A DNA stretch of 64,000 nucleotides from the NCBI RefSeq assembly GCF_001659605.2, contig NC_035171.2, positions 28,189,825 through 28,253,824 on the forward strand. Direction: 5' to 3'. Under the pieces are notes generated by a model. It saw only the letters and a program-made list of their open reading frames with translations. It ran no database searches and was not told the DNA's origin. The position numbers and the translations under genes were made by a program. This DNA comes from Manihot esculenta. Its lineage: Eukaryota; Streptophyta; Magnoliopsida; Malpighiales; Euphorbiaceae. The stretch's first letter is position 1, and each line of letters begins with the position of its first letter. Shown here one piece after another: positions 34,397 to 46,451 of the stretch.

Positions 34397-36063
34397 GGGA
34401 ATGCTCCCACCGCTACCTCATCCAACCAGGAACTTCAAACCATGGCCCTCCAACTACAGAGCATCGCCCACTGGTTGGGGCAGATAATGCAACAAAGGGG
34501 CCTCAACACCCCGATGAATACACTCCCGGTGGTAGAAGAACCCCAAACCAATGAGCCCCAACCTATCCCCGACCGCCTTCAAACCAACAGCCGCGGTACC
34601 GGAAAAAGGGAGAGAAGAGCCGGAGAAGAGGAAGAGCCGGAGGCCCGAATCCATGGAAGGAGGGTGAGGGAGATGATAGAAAATGATGAGGCTGACAACT
34701 ATTTCGCCGGGACAACCAGGTGGACCAGAAGTGAAGCAGAGGAGGAATACCGCCTGGAGAAGAAGCCCAGGCCGGAAGATGAGGATGTGGACCAGAAGCT
34801 GCAGAAGTTGAGAGAGCAACTCTTGGCCGAGCTGGGAAAGAAGGATCAAAGCCAAACCTTCCTGCCCACTTCTTCACCTTTCTCGAAGTGGGTGCAGCAA
34901 GAGACTGTCCTTAAGAAGTTTATGATGCCATCAATGGCGGCCTATGACGAAGCTGGTAACCCGAGGGAGCACGTCATGAACTAGAAGACCTTCATGGAAT
35001 TGCAAACTTATCGGATGCCTTGATGTGTAAGGTATTCCCAACGACGCTCTCGGGGCCAGCGCAAGCGTGGTTCAACAGCCTGGAGACCGGAAGCATTGGA
35101 AGTTTTGGAGATCTGGCCACTCGTTTCATCAGCCGGTTCATCGCCGGGGTGCCAGCGGATAGGAAGACGAGCTATCTGGAAACAGTGAGGCAGAGAAGGG
35201 AGGAATCGCTTAGAGAGTATGTAGCTCGTTTCAATACGAAAGCCCTGCAGATTCCCGAGCTCGATGAGGGAAGGGCGGTGGAGGCCATGCAGAAGGGGAT
35301 GACCTCTGCCGAGTTTTTCGGCTCATTAAGCAGGAAGCCTCCGACCTCACTGGTCGAGCTGATGAAGAGGGCTGAGAAGTATATAAGGCAGGATGACGCT
35401 CTGGTGACAAGCCGATTCGCCAAGGGAGTGGCAGGCAAGGAGAAAGCCCCGGAGGAAAGGAAGCCGGAGAAGCATGAAAAGAAACATGGCAAAAGGTCTG
35501 AGCCTTACAGACAGCCCTGGGAGCGAAGGGACCAAAGACCTCTTCCCCCTCGGGTCTCAGAGCAAAGGCTACTCCCATCATGGGTTCCGGAGAAGCCGAC
35601 CCTACTTAATGCCTTTAGAGCCGAAGTGCTCGTAGCCGTCCAAGATAAAGAATTCTTACAATGGCCCAAACCCCTAAAATCGGAAGCCGACCAGCGAAAT
35701 CCTGACAAATACTGTCAGTTCCATCGTACCCATGGTCACGACACCAACAACTGTTTCCAGTTGATCGCAGAAATCGAGAGGTTGATAAAGAGAGGACACC
35801 TGAAGAACTTTGTAAAGAAACCGGAAGGGCAGAGACCTCAACCCAATCCGTCCGTCCAAAAGCCGAGAAGAGCAGAAGCTAACACTGTGAATGATGGATC
35901 CAGCGGAACCATCAATATGATCGTAGGAGGCACAGGAGGTCGAATGAGCCGAAGGGGGAAAAAGAGGAGCAGAGAGGGAGAAAACAGCAGTGTTGAGGTC
36001 ATGCAGATCGTCGAACACTCTTCAGCGACCATCACTTTCTCCTCGGAGGACGCTCAGGGTATT
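34397..36063 (+). pseudogene. gag (capsid-nucleocapsid) of the 13-kb element
   Basis: Gag normally packages the element's RNA. The N-terminal part (to 34981) includes a charged coiled region. A TAG at 34982 and a 1-base frame change near 35008 break the frame just before the capsid core, which begins LSDALMCKVF and continues with GPAQAWFNSL, a Retrotrans_gag signature. The C-terminal part has a zinc-knuckle context (KYCQFHRTHGHDTNNC, near 35710-35755) whose Cys-His spacing fits a CCHC finger. The sequence then runs in frame into protease apart from a TAG at 36064. It lacks its own start because the leader and first codons are deleted. Confidence 0.88.
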
Positions 36064-36066
36064 TAG

Positions 36067-39000
36067 ATGCCTCATGATGATGCCCTTGTCATTGAAGCTG
36101 TCATTCACAACTTCTGGGTAAAGAAGATCTTGGTGGATGACGGAAGCAAGGTGAACCTGTTGCCTTATCGAGTCTTCCAGCATATGGAAATTCCTGAAGA
36201 GCAACTGGTTCGGGATCAAGCCCCGATTAAAGGGATTGGAGGAACACCAGTGACGGTGGAAGGGAAAGTGAAGCTAGCCCTTACTTTGGGAGAGGCTCTG
36301 AGGGCCCGCACCCATTATGCGGTGTTCCTGGTGGCTAAACTCCCCCTGAGTTACAACGCGATCCTGGGGAGACCTGTGCTGTTTGACTTTGAGGCCGTCA
36401 CTAGTATCAGATATCTGGCGATGAAGTTCCCAACAGAAGCAGGGGTGGGGATAGTTCGGGGAAGCCAGGAGGAAGCAAGAGCGGTATACCTGGCTACGGT
36501 GGCAGAGCCGAGCCTAACAGAGGAAGGGCTGTATTCAGAAGTCTTAGAGGTCAGGGACGAGAAAACAGAGGCCAGGACAGAGCCGGTGGGGGAACTGGAG
36601 ACTTTTCCTTTGTCAGAGGTGGAAACAGATAAAGTCTTCAGTCTCAACGCCGGCCTCACAAAAGAGCAGAAAACCGAGGTCATGACCCTGGTCCGAAGTC
36701 ACGCGCCAAGCTTCGCCTGGAAGCCTTCTGACATGCCGGGAATTGATCCCAAAGTGATGACACATAAGCTGAATGTCCTCCCCGAAGCCATACCAGTAAA
36801 GCAGAAGAAGAGGGTGGTAGGAAGGGAAAAGCAACAGGCCACCAGGGAGGAAGTACAGAAGTTAGAAGAGGCAGGCTTCATTAGGGAAGTCATGTACCCG
36901 CAGTGGTTAGCTAATCCTGTATTAGTCAAAAAAGACAATGGCAAATATAGGATGTGCATAGATTTCACTGACTTGAATCAGGCTTGTCCAAAAGATTGTT
37001 ATTCCCTCCCTGATATTAATAAAATGGTCGATTCTACGGCCGGTTTTGATTATATGTCGTCTTTGGACGCGATGTCTGGTTATCATCAAATCCCAATGGA
37101 CAAGTCGGATGAAGAAAAGACCTCATTCATAACAGAAGATGAGACTTATTGCTATAGAGCCATGCCTTTCGGACTGAAAAACGCCGGGGCAACTTACCAA
37201 AGATTGATGAACAAAATCTTCAGAGATCAGATCGGCAGAAATGTAGAAGTTTGTGTGGACGATATGGTGGTCAAGAGCCTAACTTTCCAACAGCACGTGG
37301 CAGATTTGAGGGAGGTGTTCGGAGTATTAGATCAGTACAGAATGAAGCTGAATCCAGCAAAGTGCGCCTTCTTCATCAGAGGAGGAAAATTCCTGGGATA
37401 CATGGTGAGTGGGAAAGGCATCGAGCCTAACCCGGAGAAGGTAGAGGCCATACTAAATATGCTAGAACCGACCTATGTAAGGGACGTCCAGAGACTGACT
37501 GGGAGAGTAGTGGCACTTAATCGATTCATGTCAAGGTCGGCAGAAAAGTGTTTACCATTCTTCAAAAAGTTGAGGAAAGTGCCAAACTTCGAATGGACTG
37601 AAGATTGTCGAGAGGCCTTCAAAGAACTCAAAAGTTATCTTAGCTCGCCTCACGTGCTTAGTAGTCCCATAGAAGGTGAAGAACTTCTGATATACCTGGC
37701 AGCCTCTGAGAAAGCAGTCAGCGCTGTGTTGATAAGGGTAGAAGAAGGAGAGCAGAAGCCTATTTTCTATGTCAGCAAGGTACTTAAAGATGCCGAGGTC
37801 AGATATTTGAATATTGAGAAGATAGCGTACGCTCTACTATTGGTAGTCCAAAAGTTCAGGATTTATCTGGAAAGCCACCAAGGAGTAGTGATGACAGATC
37901 AACCATTGAAGAAGATTCTGCATAGACCAGAGACCTCAGGTCGGATGCTAGCGTGGTCCCTTGAGATCAGTCCTTACTGCCTGGAGTACTGACCTCGAAC
38001 AGCTATAAAATCTCAGGCCCTTGCCGACTTCATAGCAGAGTGCACATTCAGTAAGGAACAAGGAGAACCATCTTCAGAAGTATCGAGGAAGGAAAGAAAG
38101 GAAGAACTCTTCCAAAAGTTCAGCTGGAAGTTATATGTGGACGGGGCTTCAGGCGCCGGAGGCAGCGGTGCAGGAATAATGCTTAAGGGGCCTGGAGAAT
38201 TTAAGGTTTGCTACGCCCTGCGCTTAGGATTCAAGGCCTCCAATAATGTGGCGGAATATGAAGCCCTAATAAACGGAATGATGGTGGCAATGGAGGTAGG
38301 GGCAACCGACCTCGAAGTAAATAGCGACTCACAACTGGTGGTCAATCAGATAACTGGGGCATATCAGGCCAGGGATCCAACCATGCAGAGTTATTTGGCA
38401 AAAGTAAAAGCAATAGAGGCTGAGTTCATAGATCAGGGAGTTACCATCAAATTTCAAAGAATACCACGAGAAGAAAATGAGGAAGCAGACCTGCTTAGTC
38501 GGTTGTCCAAAGAAGAACTAGAACAGCTCCCCGACGAAGTGTACATACAACACGTCCTTACGCCTGCTTTTAGTAAAACAAACACGGTGCTACAGGTGGA
38601 ACAAAGCCCAACTTGGATGACCCCATACCTAGAATACCTGGAGAAGGAAAAGCTCCCCGAGAATAACGACGAGGCCAGAAAGATAGCAACTCGCGCTGCC
38701 AACTATCAAGCAGTAAGGGGGACCTTGTACAGAAAAGGGAAGTCCAGCCCGTGGCTCCGGTGTGTGAGCCCGGAGGAGGCTACAAAGGTGATGGAAGAGA
38801 TACACAGGGGAATATGTGGAGCTCACGAAGGGGCAGGGACATTAGCCAATAAAATATTCAGGCAAGGGTACTACTGGCCCACTGTTAAAAGGGAAGCAGA
38901 AGAGTTCGTCCGAAAGTGTGACGTATTCCAAAGATTTGCTAACGCCATCAAAGTCCCAGCCACTCCTCAAGCCAGCATATCCAGCCCATGGCCATTCTCA

Positions 39001-39842
39001 CAATGGGGAATAGACATCCTGGGACCCTTTCCTAAGACCACGGGGCAGAGGAAGTTCGTGGTGGTGGCTGTAGAATACTTCTCAAAATGGCCAGAAGCAG
39101 AAGCAATAGCCACGATCACAGCTCGCAAGATGATAGACTTTGTATGGGGAAACATCATCTGCAGATTTGGCATACCAAGAGTGCTTATCTAAGACAACGG
39201 CAAATAGTTCGACTGCAGTACTTTCAGAGCATTTACGACAAACGTGGGCATATGGCACAAGTTCTCCTCCGTGGCCCATCCTTAGACTAATGGCCAAACA
39301 GAGGTTACTAACAGAGCTATCCTCCAAGGATTAAAGAAACGGCTAGATGGAGTAAAGGCGAACTGGGTAGAAGAACTCAACAGTATCCTGTGGGAACTCC
39401 GAACTACCCCCAGAACGTCCACTAAAGAAATACCTTTTGCACTTGCCTACGGCACAGAGGCTGTAGTCCCAGTGGAGTTGCAAATCCCCACTCATCGAGT
39501 CCAATTCGTTAGCGAGAACACTAATGATGACAAGTTAAGAAACAACCTGGATGCTCTCGAAGAAATTAGAGAAGAAGCTTAAGTCCGAACTGCCGCTTAT
39601 CAACAACGGGCAGCACGATATTACAACCAAAAAGTCAGAGAAAGAAGCTTGAAAGTGGGAGACCTAGCCTTGAGAAACCTGGAGGCTACAGGAAAAACAG
39701 CGGCAGCGGGCAAGTTAGCACCGACCTGGAGGGCCCATTCAGGATAACAAAAGTAGTCAGACTGGGAGTATACCGAATTGAAGATATGCAAGGAACCCCG
39801 GAGCCCCACGCTTGGAATATCCAGCACCTAAAAGGTACTTCC
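36067..39842 (+). pseudogene. pol: protease, RT, RNase H, second RNase H, integrase (multiple stops)
   Basis: All domains lie in one frame until about 39730. Protease has VDDGSKVNLLP (about 36130), then YNAILGRPVL. RT has MCIDFTDLNQACPKD, MPFGLKNAGATYQRLM, and VCVDDMVVKS, in which the usual Tyr before V-D-D is Cys. RNase H includes AVSAVLIR and VMTDQPLKK. The second RNase H has LYVDGAS, AEYEAL, NSDSQLVV and EEADLLSR, giving an acidic D-E-D-D set. Integrase has H-H-C-C zinc ligands (the second Cys is Phe in KCDVFQRFA), WGIDILGPF, DNGK and TNGQTEVTN. Stops fall at 37990 (TGA), 39190, 39205, 39283 and 39580, and a frameshift near 39730. The element is dead, but sequence conservation is high. Confidence 0.93.
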
Positions 39843-39974
39843 CCTGATATATTTGTAAAAGAAAAGCACTGTACTTTGATGAACATGAATGAATAAAACA
39901 ACACCATTGTTCGCACAATAAGATTATCTCTGTTATCATTATGCATAATATTCCTCTATAGAAAAGAAAGAACA

Positions 39975-40668
39975 GGGTTCAGAAAGACCTCCCAGAACAA
40001 AGAAGACCGGGATCCCCTAAGAACTCCCAGGAAAACAAAACAAAAAACGGCCGGTGAGGATCTTAAAGACCTCCCGGAGCATGAAGACCGGGATCCCCCA
40101 AGAACTCCCGGGAAAACAAAGAAGACCGGGATCCCCTAAGAACTCCCGGGAAAACAAAACAAAAAATGGCCAGTGAAGATCTTAAAGACCTCCCGGAGCA
40201 TGAAGACCGGGATCCCCCAAGAACTCTAGGAAAAACAAAGAAGACCGGGATCCCCTAAGAACTCCCGGGAAAACAAAACAAAAAACGGCCGGTGAGGATC
40301 TTAAAGACCTCCCGGAGCATGAAGACCGGGATCCCCCAAGAACTCCCAGGAAAACAAAGAAGACCGGGATCCCCTAAGAACTCCTGGGAAAACAAAACAA
40401 AAAACGGTCGGTGAGGATCTTAAAGACCTCCCGGAGCATGAAGACCGGGATCCCCCAAGAACTCCCGGGAAAACAAAACAAAAAAGGCCGGTGAGGATCT
40501 TAAAGACCTCCCGGAGCATGAAGACCGGGATCCCCTAAGAACTCCCGGGAAAACAAAGAAGACCGGGATCTCCTAAGAACTCCCGGGAAAACAAAGAAGA
40601 CCGGGATCCCCTAGAACTCTCGGGAAAACACAAAATGATCGGAGAAGGCCTTAAGGACCTCCCGGATC
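39975..40668. repeat. Tandem array, about 120-bp unit built from about 40-bp subunits
   Basis: The unit contains two variants of a roughly 40-bp module (GAAGACCGGGATCCCC then AAGAACTCCCGGGAAAACAA). A third module follows, GGCCGGTGAGGATCTTAAAG then ACCTCCCGGAGCAT. The third module recurs near 40080, 40200, 40320, 40440 and 40521; the last copy follows a shortened unit. The array is GC-rich against its surroundings. It lies after integrase in the 3' non-coding part of the retroelement, where Tat elements are known to carry tandem repeats. Confidence 0.92.
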
Positions 40669-41591
40669 AAAAATTTCCAATATCATATGCAGAAACAACT
40701 CCTAAAAATATAGTTCCGACCTCACACGAAAGACGAGTCCTAAGCTACCGATGAAAAACAAGATTTCGACCTCTCGAAGGAGCTCGGGGCACAATATCCA
40801 AAAGCGCCACAGCCCCAAGCTGACCTTAAAAAGTGAGCTCGGTACGACACCAACCTCGCGAATTGACCACTGGCGCTGGACTAGCTAACCTAGAGCCCGA
40901 AAAATACTCAAAGGTACCAGAAGCGTTACAGACTGTGGGTATAAAAGCCTAAGCAAAGAAGCAAAGAGCCGAGCTCCCAGCTCGGATAGACTCGCAACCC
41001 GCAACACTCAGGTAAAATAAAGCCAAGAATAGAGGAAACAACAGAAAATCGAGCTCCCTCTATAAAAAGGCCCATAAATGCAGGAACATATAGGAAGTAT
41101 AAATAAAGTACAGGGATTTACTCCCTCACTATTCATGAAATAAGTACTGAGGAAGTAAAGGGGCAATCCGAAGAAAATCTAATGACACGAAGCAAATAAA
41201 ACCTCGGCTCCAGCCCTTGTAGAGATAGAACCAAAGGCAGAAAGACGAGCCCTGCTCATCATCGAGACAGGTACATGATCTGACTTACTATCACTCAGCA
41301 AAGGCAATGCGCCCGAGCTCACATTAATAAAGTAACAAAGCAGAACTCACGAGGGCAGCTAGCTCAGCTCGGAAAGAGCTTACTGATAAAAACGCCTTGT
41401 GAAAAGAACATGCTCTGATAAGACTAAATTCTTTACAAAGTTTATTAAGCACAGCTTAGGCATTTTTTGTCAAAATCTTTAAAATTTAAACAAGTCAGAC
41501 TATTTAACAGAATAAGTGGTCCAATGAGGCTAAAACAACAAGCAAAGTAAATGCAAGCAAAAATTCATTAAAGAAAAAAAGATATTACAAC
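40669..41591. other. Retroelement 3' spacer
   Basis: No coding similarity is seen on the plus strand. Repeated AGCTCGG / GAGCTC motifs occur. The end of this spacer is the downstream flank of the antisense gene, and related text recurs at 45.0-45.4 kb. Confidence 0.55.
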
Positions 41592-44500
41592 CTACTCATC
41601 TGATGAGGACGAAGGAAAAACAGTCCTTAAGGGACTTACATTTCTAAGAATATTATCGCCTACATTATCTTTATTTACATTTGTATCTAGAGGAGATCTG
41701 ACGCCCTCCAACTCAGATCCCTCAACACCAACAACAGGCACAACCTCCAGCCCGAGGTCGAGGCCTCCCCCTTCAGGCTCAGGGTCTTCTCCTTCAGTTC
41801 TGAGGGCCTCCATGTCTTCCCCATCCAGCTCGGATTCCTCCACAGAAGACCCAGCTGCAGCGCGAGAGGTTCCTCTAGGCAAGGGGAAATCATCTTCCCC
41901 ATATAGAACATTTTCACCATCAGAATCCACTTCGGCAGCTCAAAGTTCTGCCAGAGGAGTATCAGGAGCATATCTTGCTTCTCTTAAACCCCGATTGTAG
42001 CCAGTCCTATACATGCGGAAGGCTTTCTGCCAAATAGCAACCTTCATCTCCGCAGAGGCTTTATACTCCGCCAGATGTGACTCACAGGCCTCAGCTATAA
42101 TCGTCTTCAATTCAGGGGAATCCTTATAGTCTTGGAGGTGAGCTTCACAGGCCTGCTCAATCTTTCTTTTCAGCTCATCCGACTCTTGATACTCCCCCAG
42201 ACGCTTCTCGCACTCCAGCTGGATCTTGTCCTCAGCATGACTAGCCGCCTCAAGCAGGGCCGAACATTTACGTTCTAAAGTCCTGACTTCATGGCTGAGT
42301 TGTTGATTACGAAGTATAGACTCCTCTGCCGATGAAGCCAGGTCTCTGATACGTTCAGAACTCGTGCTCAGCTCCTGCTCAAGGACCTCCACCCAAGCCA
42401 GGGCCCTCTCTTTTTGAATATTCGCCCTCTCCAGCTAAACCTAAAGTCCTTCTAAATTAGCCTTCAGGGCCTCATGCTGGCGCTCGACCTCCTCCTTCTG
42501 GCTTATAGCCTCATCCCTCTCATGAAGGGTCTCCACCATGGAGGACAGCTGCCTCAAAACTTCTGCACTTCGAACCTCTGCCGCAGCCGCCCTCTCATCA
42601 GACTCCTTAAGAACCCTGCGAGTATGATACAACTCTGCTTCCAGGGACTTGGTGTGCTCTTGTGCCTCAGCCGTCCTCTCGTCAGCTCTTTTGAGGGCCT
42701 CCAATGCAGAATGCAGCTCCGCCTGGAGGGACTGGGTATGAGCTTGAGCTGCTGTGAGGTTGCCCCTAGCATCACTAGTCGCAGATGAATTCTCCTCCAG
42801 ACGCGCCTCCTCAATCTGGCGATCCACAGATTCCCGGAGAGAGTGGTCGTGGGCATCCACCTCCATAAAGAGACCCATCACCTAATACAAAGGAAAAACG
42901 GTTAAAACAAAGAAAACCAGAATGAAAATAAAGGAGGTAGCCTAGCTTACCATCAAAAGCATCTCCCTGATTGTGTCTCCGAGCTCCCCACGGGGTCGGG
43001 AACGGAACGCTGCTTGCTCCCTAGTAGAGCTGGCTAAGAGACGAGTAAGAGCAAGCAAGCGTGGATCCGAAGCCTCTAAGACGCCACCGAACATCCGTTC
43101 CTTGACAATCTCAGCAACCACACTCGCTGGGGACTGATGAGTGATGTCCTCTGCGTTTAGAATGTCGTTGTCAGGAGCGGTGCAGTGGTATCACGGGGAC
43201 CCCCTTCTCCTTTCCAATAGGAGGGAGAGCTGGAGCTGATCCCTTGGAAGCTTTGGACTTCTTCCGAGCTGGAGTTGGGGCTGGCATCTCGAGGGGGGCA
43301 GGACGTTTGTCCCCTACCTTCTCTATGACATCCTCATCCTTGGCACGGTCAGACCCCCCCTCTTCAGGGGCATCCCTGGTAGGAGCCTCCGGGACATCGT
43401 CCTCCACAAGGATGACCTCCATCCCCCTCCCAGGAGCCTCCTCTTCAATAGCGGGGGACTCAAGCTCCCCTCTTGAAACCCCTTCAGGAGGGAGAGCAAG
43501 ATCCGACTTCGCTTGCTCAATGCCCCCTGCTTGCTCCACAACAATCAGAGAAGTTTCCAGCACATTCTCTATAGAACCCTGATCAGACTTAGCCTCCTGA
43601 ACAGGTCTCAAAGTAGAGGTCGACCTCCCGCGACTGGATGGCCGAGAGGATCTGGCGCCGTGGGAGCTCGGTCTAGGAGCCCTAGAAGAAGCTCTAGCAA
43701 GAGGCCGGCTAACCTTCTTAGCAGAAACAGTCTGAGCCACTTCTACAGCGACCTCAGACACGCGGCGTCCAGCCCGAAGGGCATCTAAGGCGGTGTGCAT
43801 ACTCTCCCGGGACAGAACTAAATTCTTCGGGGGCCTGATCTCATCCATTTTAATGTTGGAAGCTGCCAAAAAGCACAAAACCAGAAAGAGTTAGCATACT
43901 TTCTAATATCACTCACGAGGAAAAGTATAATTGCTAAGCAAGGCACTATACCCGTGTCCCGGATATCCCTAAGATTAGACACGAACATACACTTCTCGAC
44001 GTCATACTTCTTGTCAACAGAAGTCAGTCGAAGATACCCCACCTACTCGGTGAGGCTTAGTTGGGGCAGGTCGTTGATGCCCGGGGGGACATCCTCCCAG
44101 TCTAGCCCCACTCCCCACGATAAGTCGATCTCTTTTCTCAACTCCACCACAAGGAAATTCTCTACCCATCCCTTTATTGAGTCCTTGTAGCCCGTGAAAA
44201 GAGACAATCCACCACGGGGGGAAAAATAGTAAAAATTCTGCATCGCCCTAACGAGGCGGAAGAAGGTGACGAATAAACACGCCGTGGGTGTAAAACCCCA
44301 ACTCAAGCAGATAGATTCAAAACAACACATGAACAAAATTGAATTTGGGGACAACATCCGAGGGGTTATCCCAAAGTATCGGAAAACCTCGATGAAGAAA
44401 GGGGTAAAAGGGAAGGTTAGACCGAAATCCCTCTGTTTAAGAAAGAAGACTATGCAACGACCCCTTTGGGGATCTATCAAACCAGGAGGGGAAGGGTTTG

Positions 44501-44644
44501 GAAGAACTATCCTTTCATTCTGGAGAGGAGCTCGAATAAGGTAAAGTGGAGTGTCTAAATAACTCCGAGAAATATACTTGGTTATGAAGAAGGAGTAATG
44601 TGCGACTCGAGATTAGCAACATCGGGAAGCCTAGAACCCTCCAT
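41592..44644 (-). pseudogene. Antisense gene of a Tat-type element (plant transposon/gypsy-type protein with coiled coil)
   Basis: It is read on the minus strand from ATG at 44644 (MEGSRLPDVANLES). A globular domain (44560-44043) has FFIEVFRYFGITPRMLSPNS and GFTPTACLFVTFFRL, the style of the Pfam family called putative gypsy-type transposon protein. An intron near 43952-43862 (CACGG|GTATAG to TTGGCAG|CTTCC) leads to a Ser/Arg- then acid-rich exon. A second intron near 42948-42885 (TTTGATG|GTAAGC to ATTAG|GTGATGG) leads to a long coiled coil (about 42880-41990, Glu/Ala/Leu/Arg-rich). The tail is acidic and ends at TGA 41592. A 1-base frameshift near 44583, a TAG near 44042 and stops near 42440 and 41939 show decay. 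Function is unknown; such antisense genes are known in Tat relatives such as Grande. Confidence 0.75.
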
Positions 44645-44814
44645 GGAAGAGTAAGAGAGCGTACCTGAAATGCAATAAGGTTGAGAAAGCAGAAGAAGTC
44701 GAAGGAAAACAGAGAGCAGACGAGAACAAGTTTCTTCAGGAGACAGAGAGAATTCGAAATGAAAGGCAATAATGAGACGAAGTGTCGCTCTGAACAATTT
44801 TGTCTTGGAGCGGC

Positions 44815-45040
44815 GCGGTCATTAATTACTCTCGAAGTTTACCCCCTCATCAGTTGGACAATAACTGACGAGAAGGTAAAGGGGCAACTGACGACCGCTG
44901 GACTTCGCCACCCTTGTCAAGGGTTGGGCCCACGGCAATAGCCCACCATTCGAAAGCCCATATGCTATCTGCCTAAAACAAACCCAACTTGCCCAAACCT
45001 TAAAACCGGGCTCCACTTGGACCTCTCACCCAGTGATAAA
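44815..45040 (+). repeat. Internal PPT and LTR-start duplicate
   Basis: GCGCGGTCATTAATTACTCT up to GAGAAGGTAAAGGGGCAAC aligns to the sequence just before the 3' LTR (46395-46470). It is followed at 44889 by TGACGACCGCTGGACTT, similar to the start of the solo LTR at 6158. About 150 bp of LTR-like text follow, then retroelement spacer sequence resumes. It is a second polypurine-tract/LTR junction inside the element. Confidence 0.75.
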
Positions 45041-46430
45041 GACCAGACCTGCTCATCACCTAAAAAGGTCAAGAGCTCAGCTCACCGGTTAAAAACAAAG
45101 CTTGCGAGTACGGTTAGTCCAGCTCGGAAAGAGTAAGCTAAGTAAAACTCTAGTTCGGATCGGCTAGAAGACGAGAAGGAAAAAACGATACAGTAGATCC
45201 CTCAGCAAAACTACGAACCACGCGATCTAAATACTTCGCTCATAATAAGGAAAGAACAGCTCGAGTATGAATGAAAAACAAAAATTTCATTAAAAGAAAA
45301 GCACATTACAGCATGTCATAGATACCTACATTACAGGATAAAAAGCCATCCCTAAAGGATTTACATGCCCAGATACATCATCATCTATGTTACATCACTG
45401 TCATCTACCCCATCATCTTAACTTTCGATTCAAAAGAATTCTCATAGTTCGGAAGATGAGCTTCACAGGCCGGCTGAGCTCTGTCTCGTTATTATAGGGG
45501 AACTGAACAAGTCGATCCCCATAAGCATCCCTCACTGTCCCGTCATAGGTAGGCATTCTGAAGAGCAATGGAACAAGTGAATGTTGCAAGCCTACGCCCA
45601 AATGTGATGCACGATACACTCGTGCACACCCAGGAAAACCAGCGAGGCATTCTGAAGAGCAATGGAACAAGTGAAAATTGCGAACCTACACACATACTAT
45701 GTTGGACTAATTTTAGCAGATTACCCCTGCTTCCTAATTCAAACGAAGACCCTAATGCATTGTCATTACTTATATGCTTGTAGGTTAAACTTTCAATATC
45801 CTGAAACATATGTGGAAAGGCATCATCAGGAGGTGGGGCAGGCTTTGTTCCTGTTGACCTAAAGTCCTCGATTGATCTCAAAATCCGAGAGGACCTGAGA
45901 GTTCGAACAATTAGAGCGGCTGAGACTGACTTGACACTGATGTACAACCTTGAAGATTCGGAGCCTCGAGAGCTCGGCATGGAAGCCCGAGCTGGAGCAG
46001 GGGAAGGGCAAACTATACCCCTTCCACACAACAAAGAAAACTAAACCTGCATCTTTCGGGAGATTGGTTGAACAAGAGGAAGGAAGATCGAAAAAAGAGA
46101 TCTTGCTGTTCCGTTAAGGATCCCAAGGATGAGAAGGAAATGTTAGTAATATATAGCCAGAGGTTGAGCTTTTAATGTGAAACAGGGCGACTTTATACCC
46201 TAGGCTAGCGGCATCAGAATCCTTAAAGGCTATTCACCAGAAAGGAAATAAAGCATACTGGGAAGATAAAAGCAGGAAAGTGAAGATAACAGTGTGCACA
46301 AAGAGCAGAGGAAAGCTAAAAATAGAAAAAAAGATAGAGAAGATTTAAAGCTACAAGTCACAATAAGATGAAAGGGCAAGCTGAATACAAACAGGCGCGG
46401 TCATAATGATTCTAGGGGTTTACCCTCTCG
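45041..46430. other. Second, shorter copy of the 3' spacer and antisense-gene end
   Basis: Blocks such as CTGCTCATCA, CAGCTCGGAAAGAG, AAATTTCATTAAAAGAAAA and GTGAGCTTCACAGGCC-like text follow the order found at 41.2-42.2 kb. This suggests a diverged copy of the antisense gene's 3' end. A 94-bp tandem duplication starts at 45551 and 45645 (AGGCATTCTGAAGAGCAATG). No intact frame is seen. Confidence 0.55.
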
Positions 46431-46451
46431 ACAGTTGGGGCAATAACTGCC

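Noticed and set aside
34016..34984. 322-codon open frame as a novel Pro-rich protein gene
   Set aside because: The first 127 codons are LTR sequence also found at 46471-46850, fused by deletion to gag. It is not a gene.
39975..40668. CRISPR-like regular repeats
   Set aside because: Units are contiguous about 120-bp tandem repeats with no unique spacers, inside a plant retrotransposon. CRISPR does not occur in plants.
43244..43788. Plus-strand Ser/Arg-rich frames in the retroelement
   Set aside because: They are the complement of the Ser/Arg-rich and acidic exon of the antisense gene.
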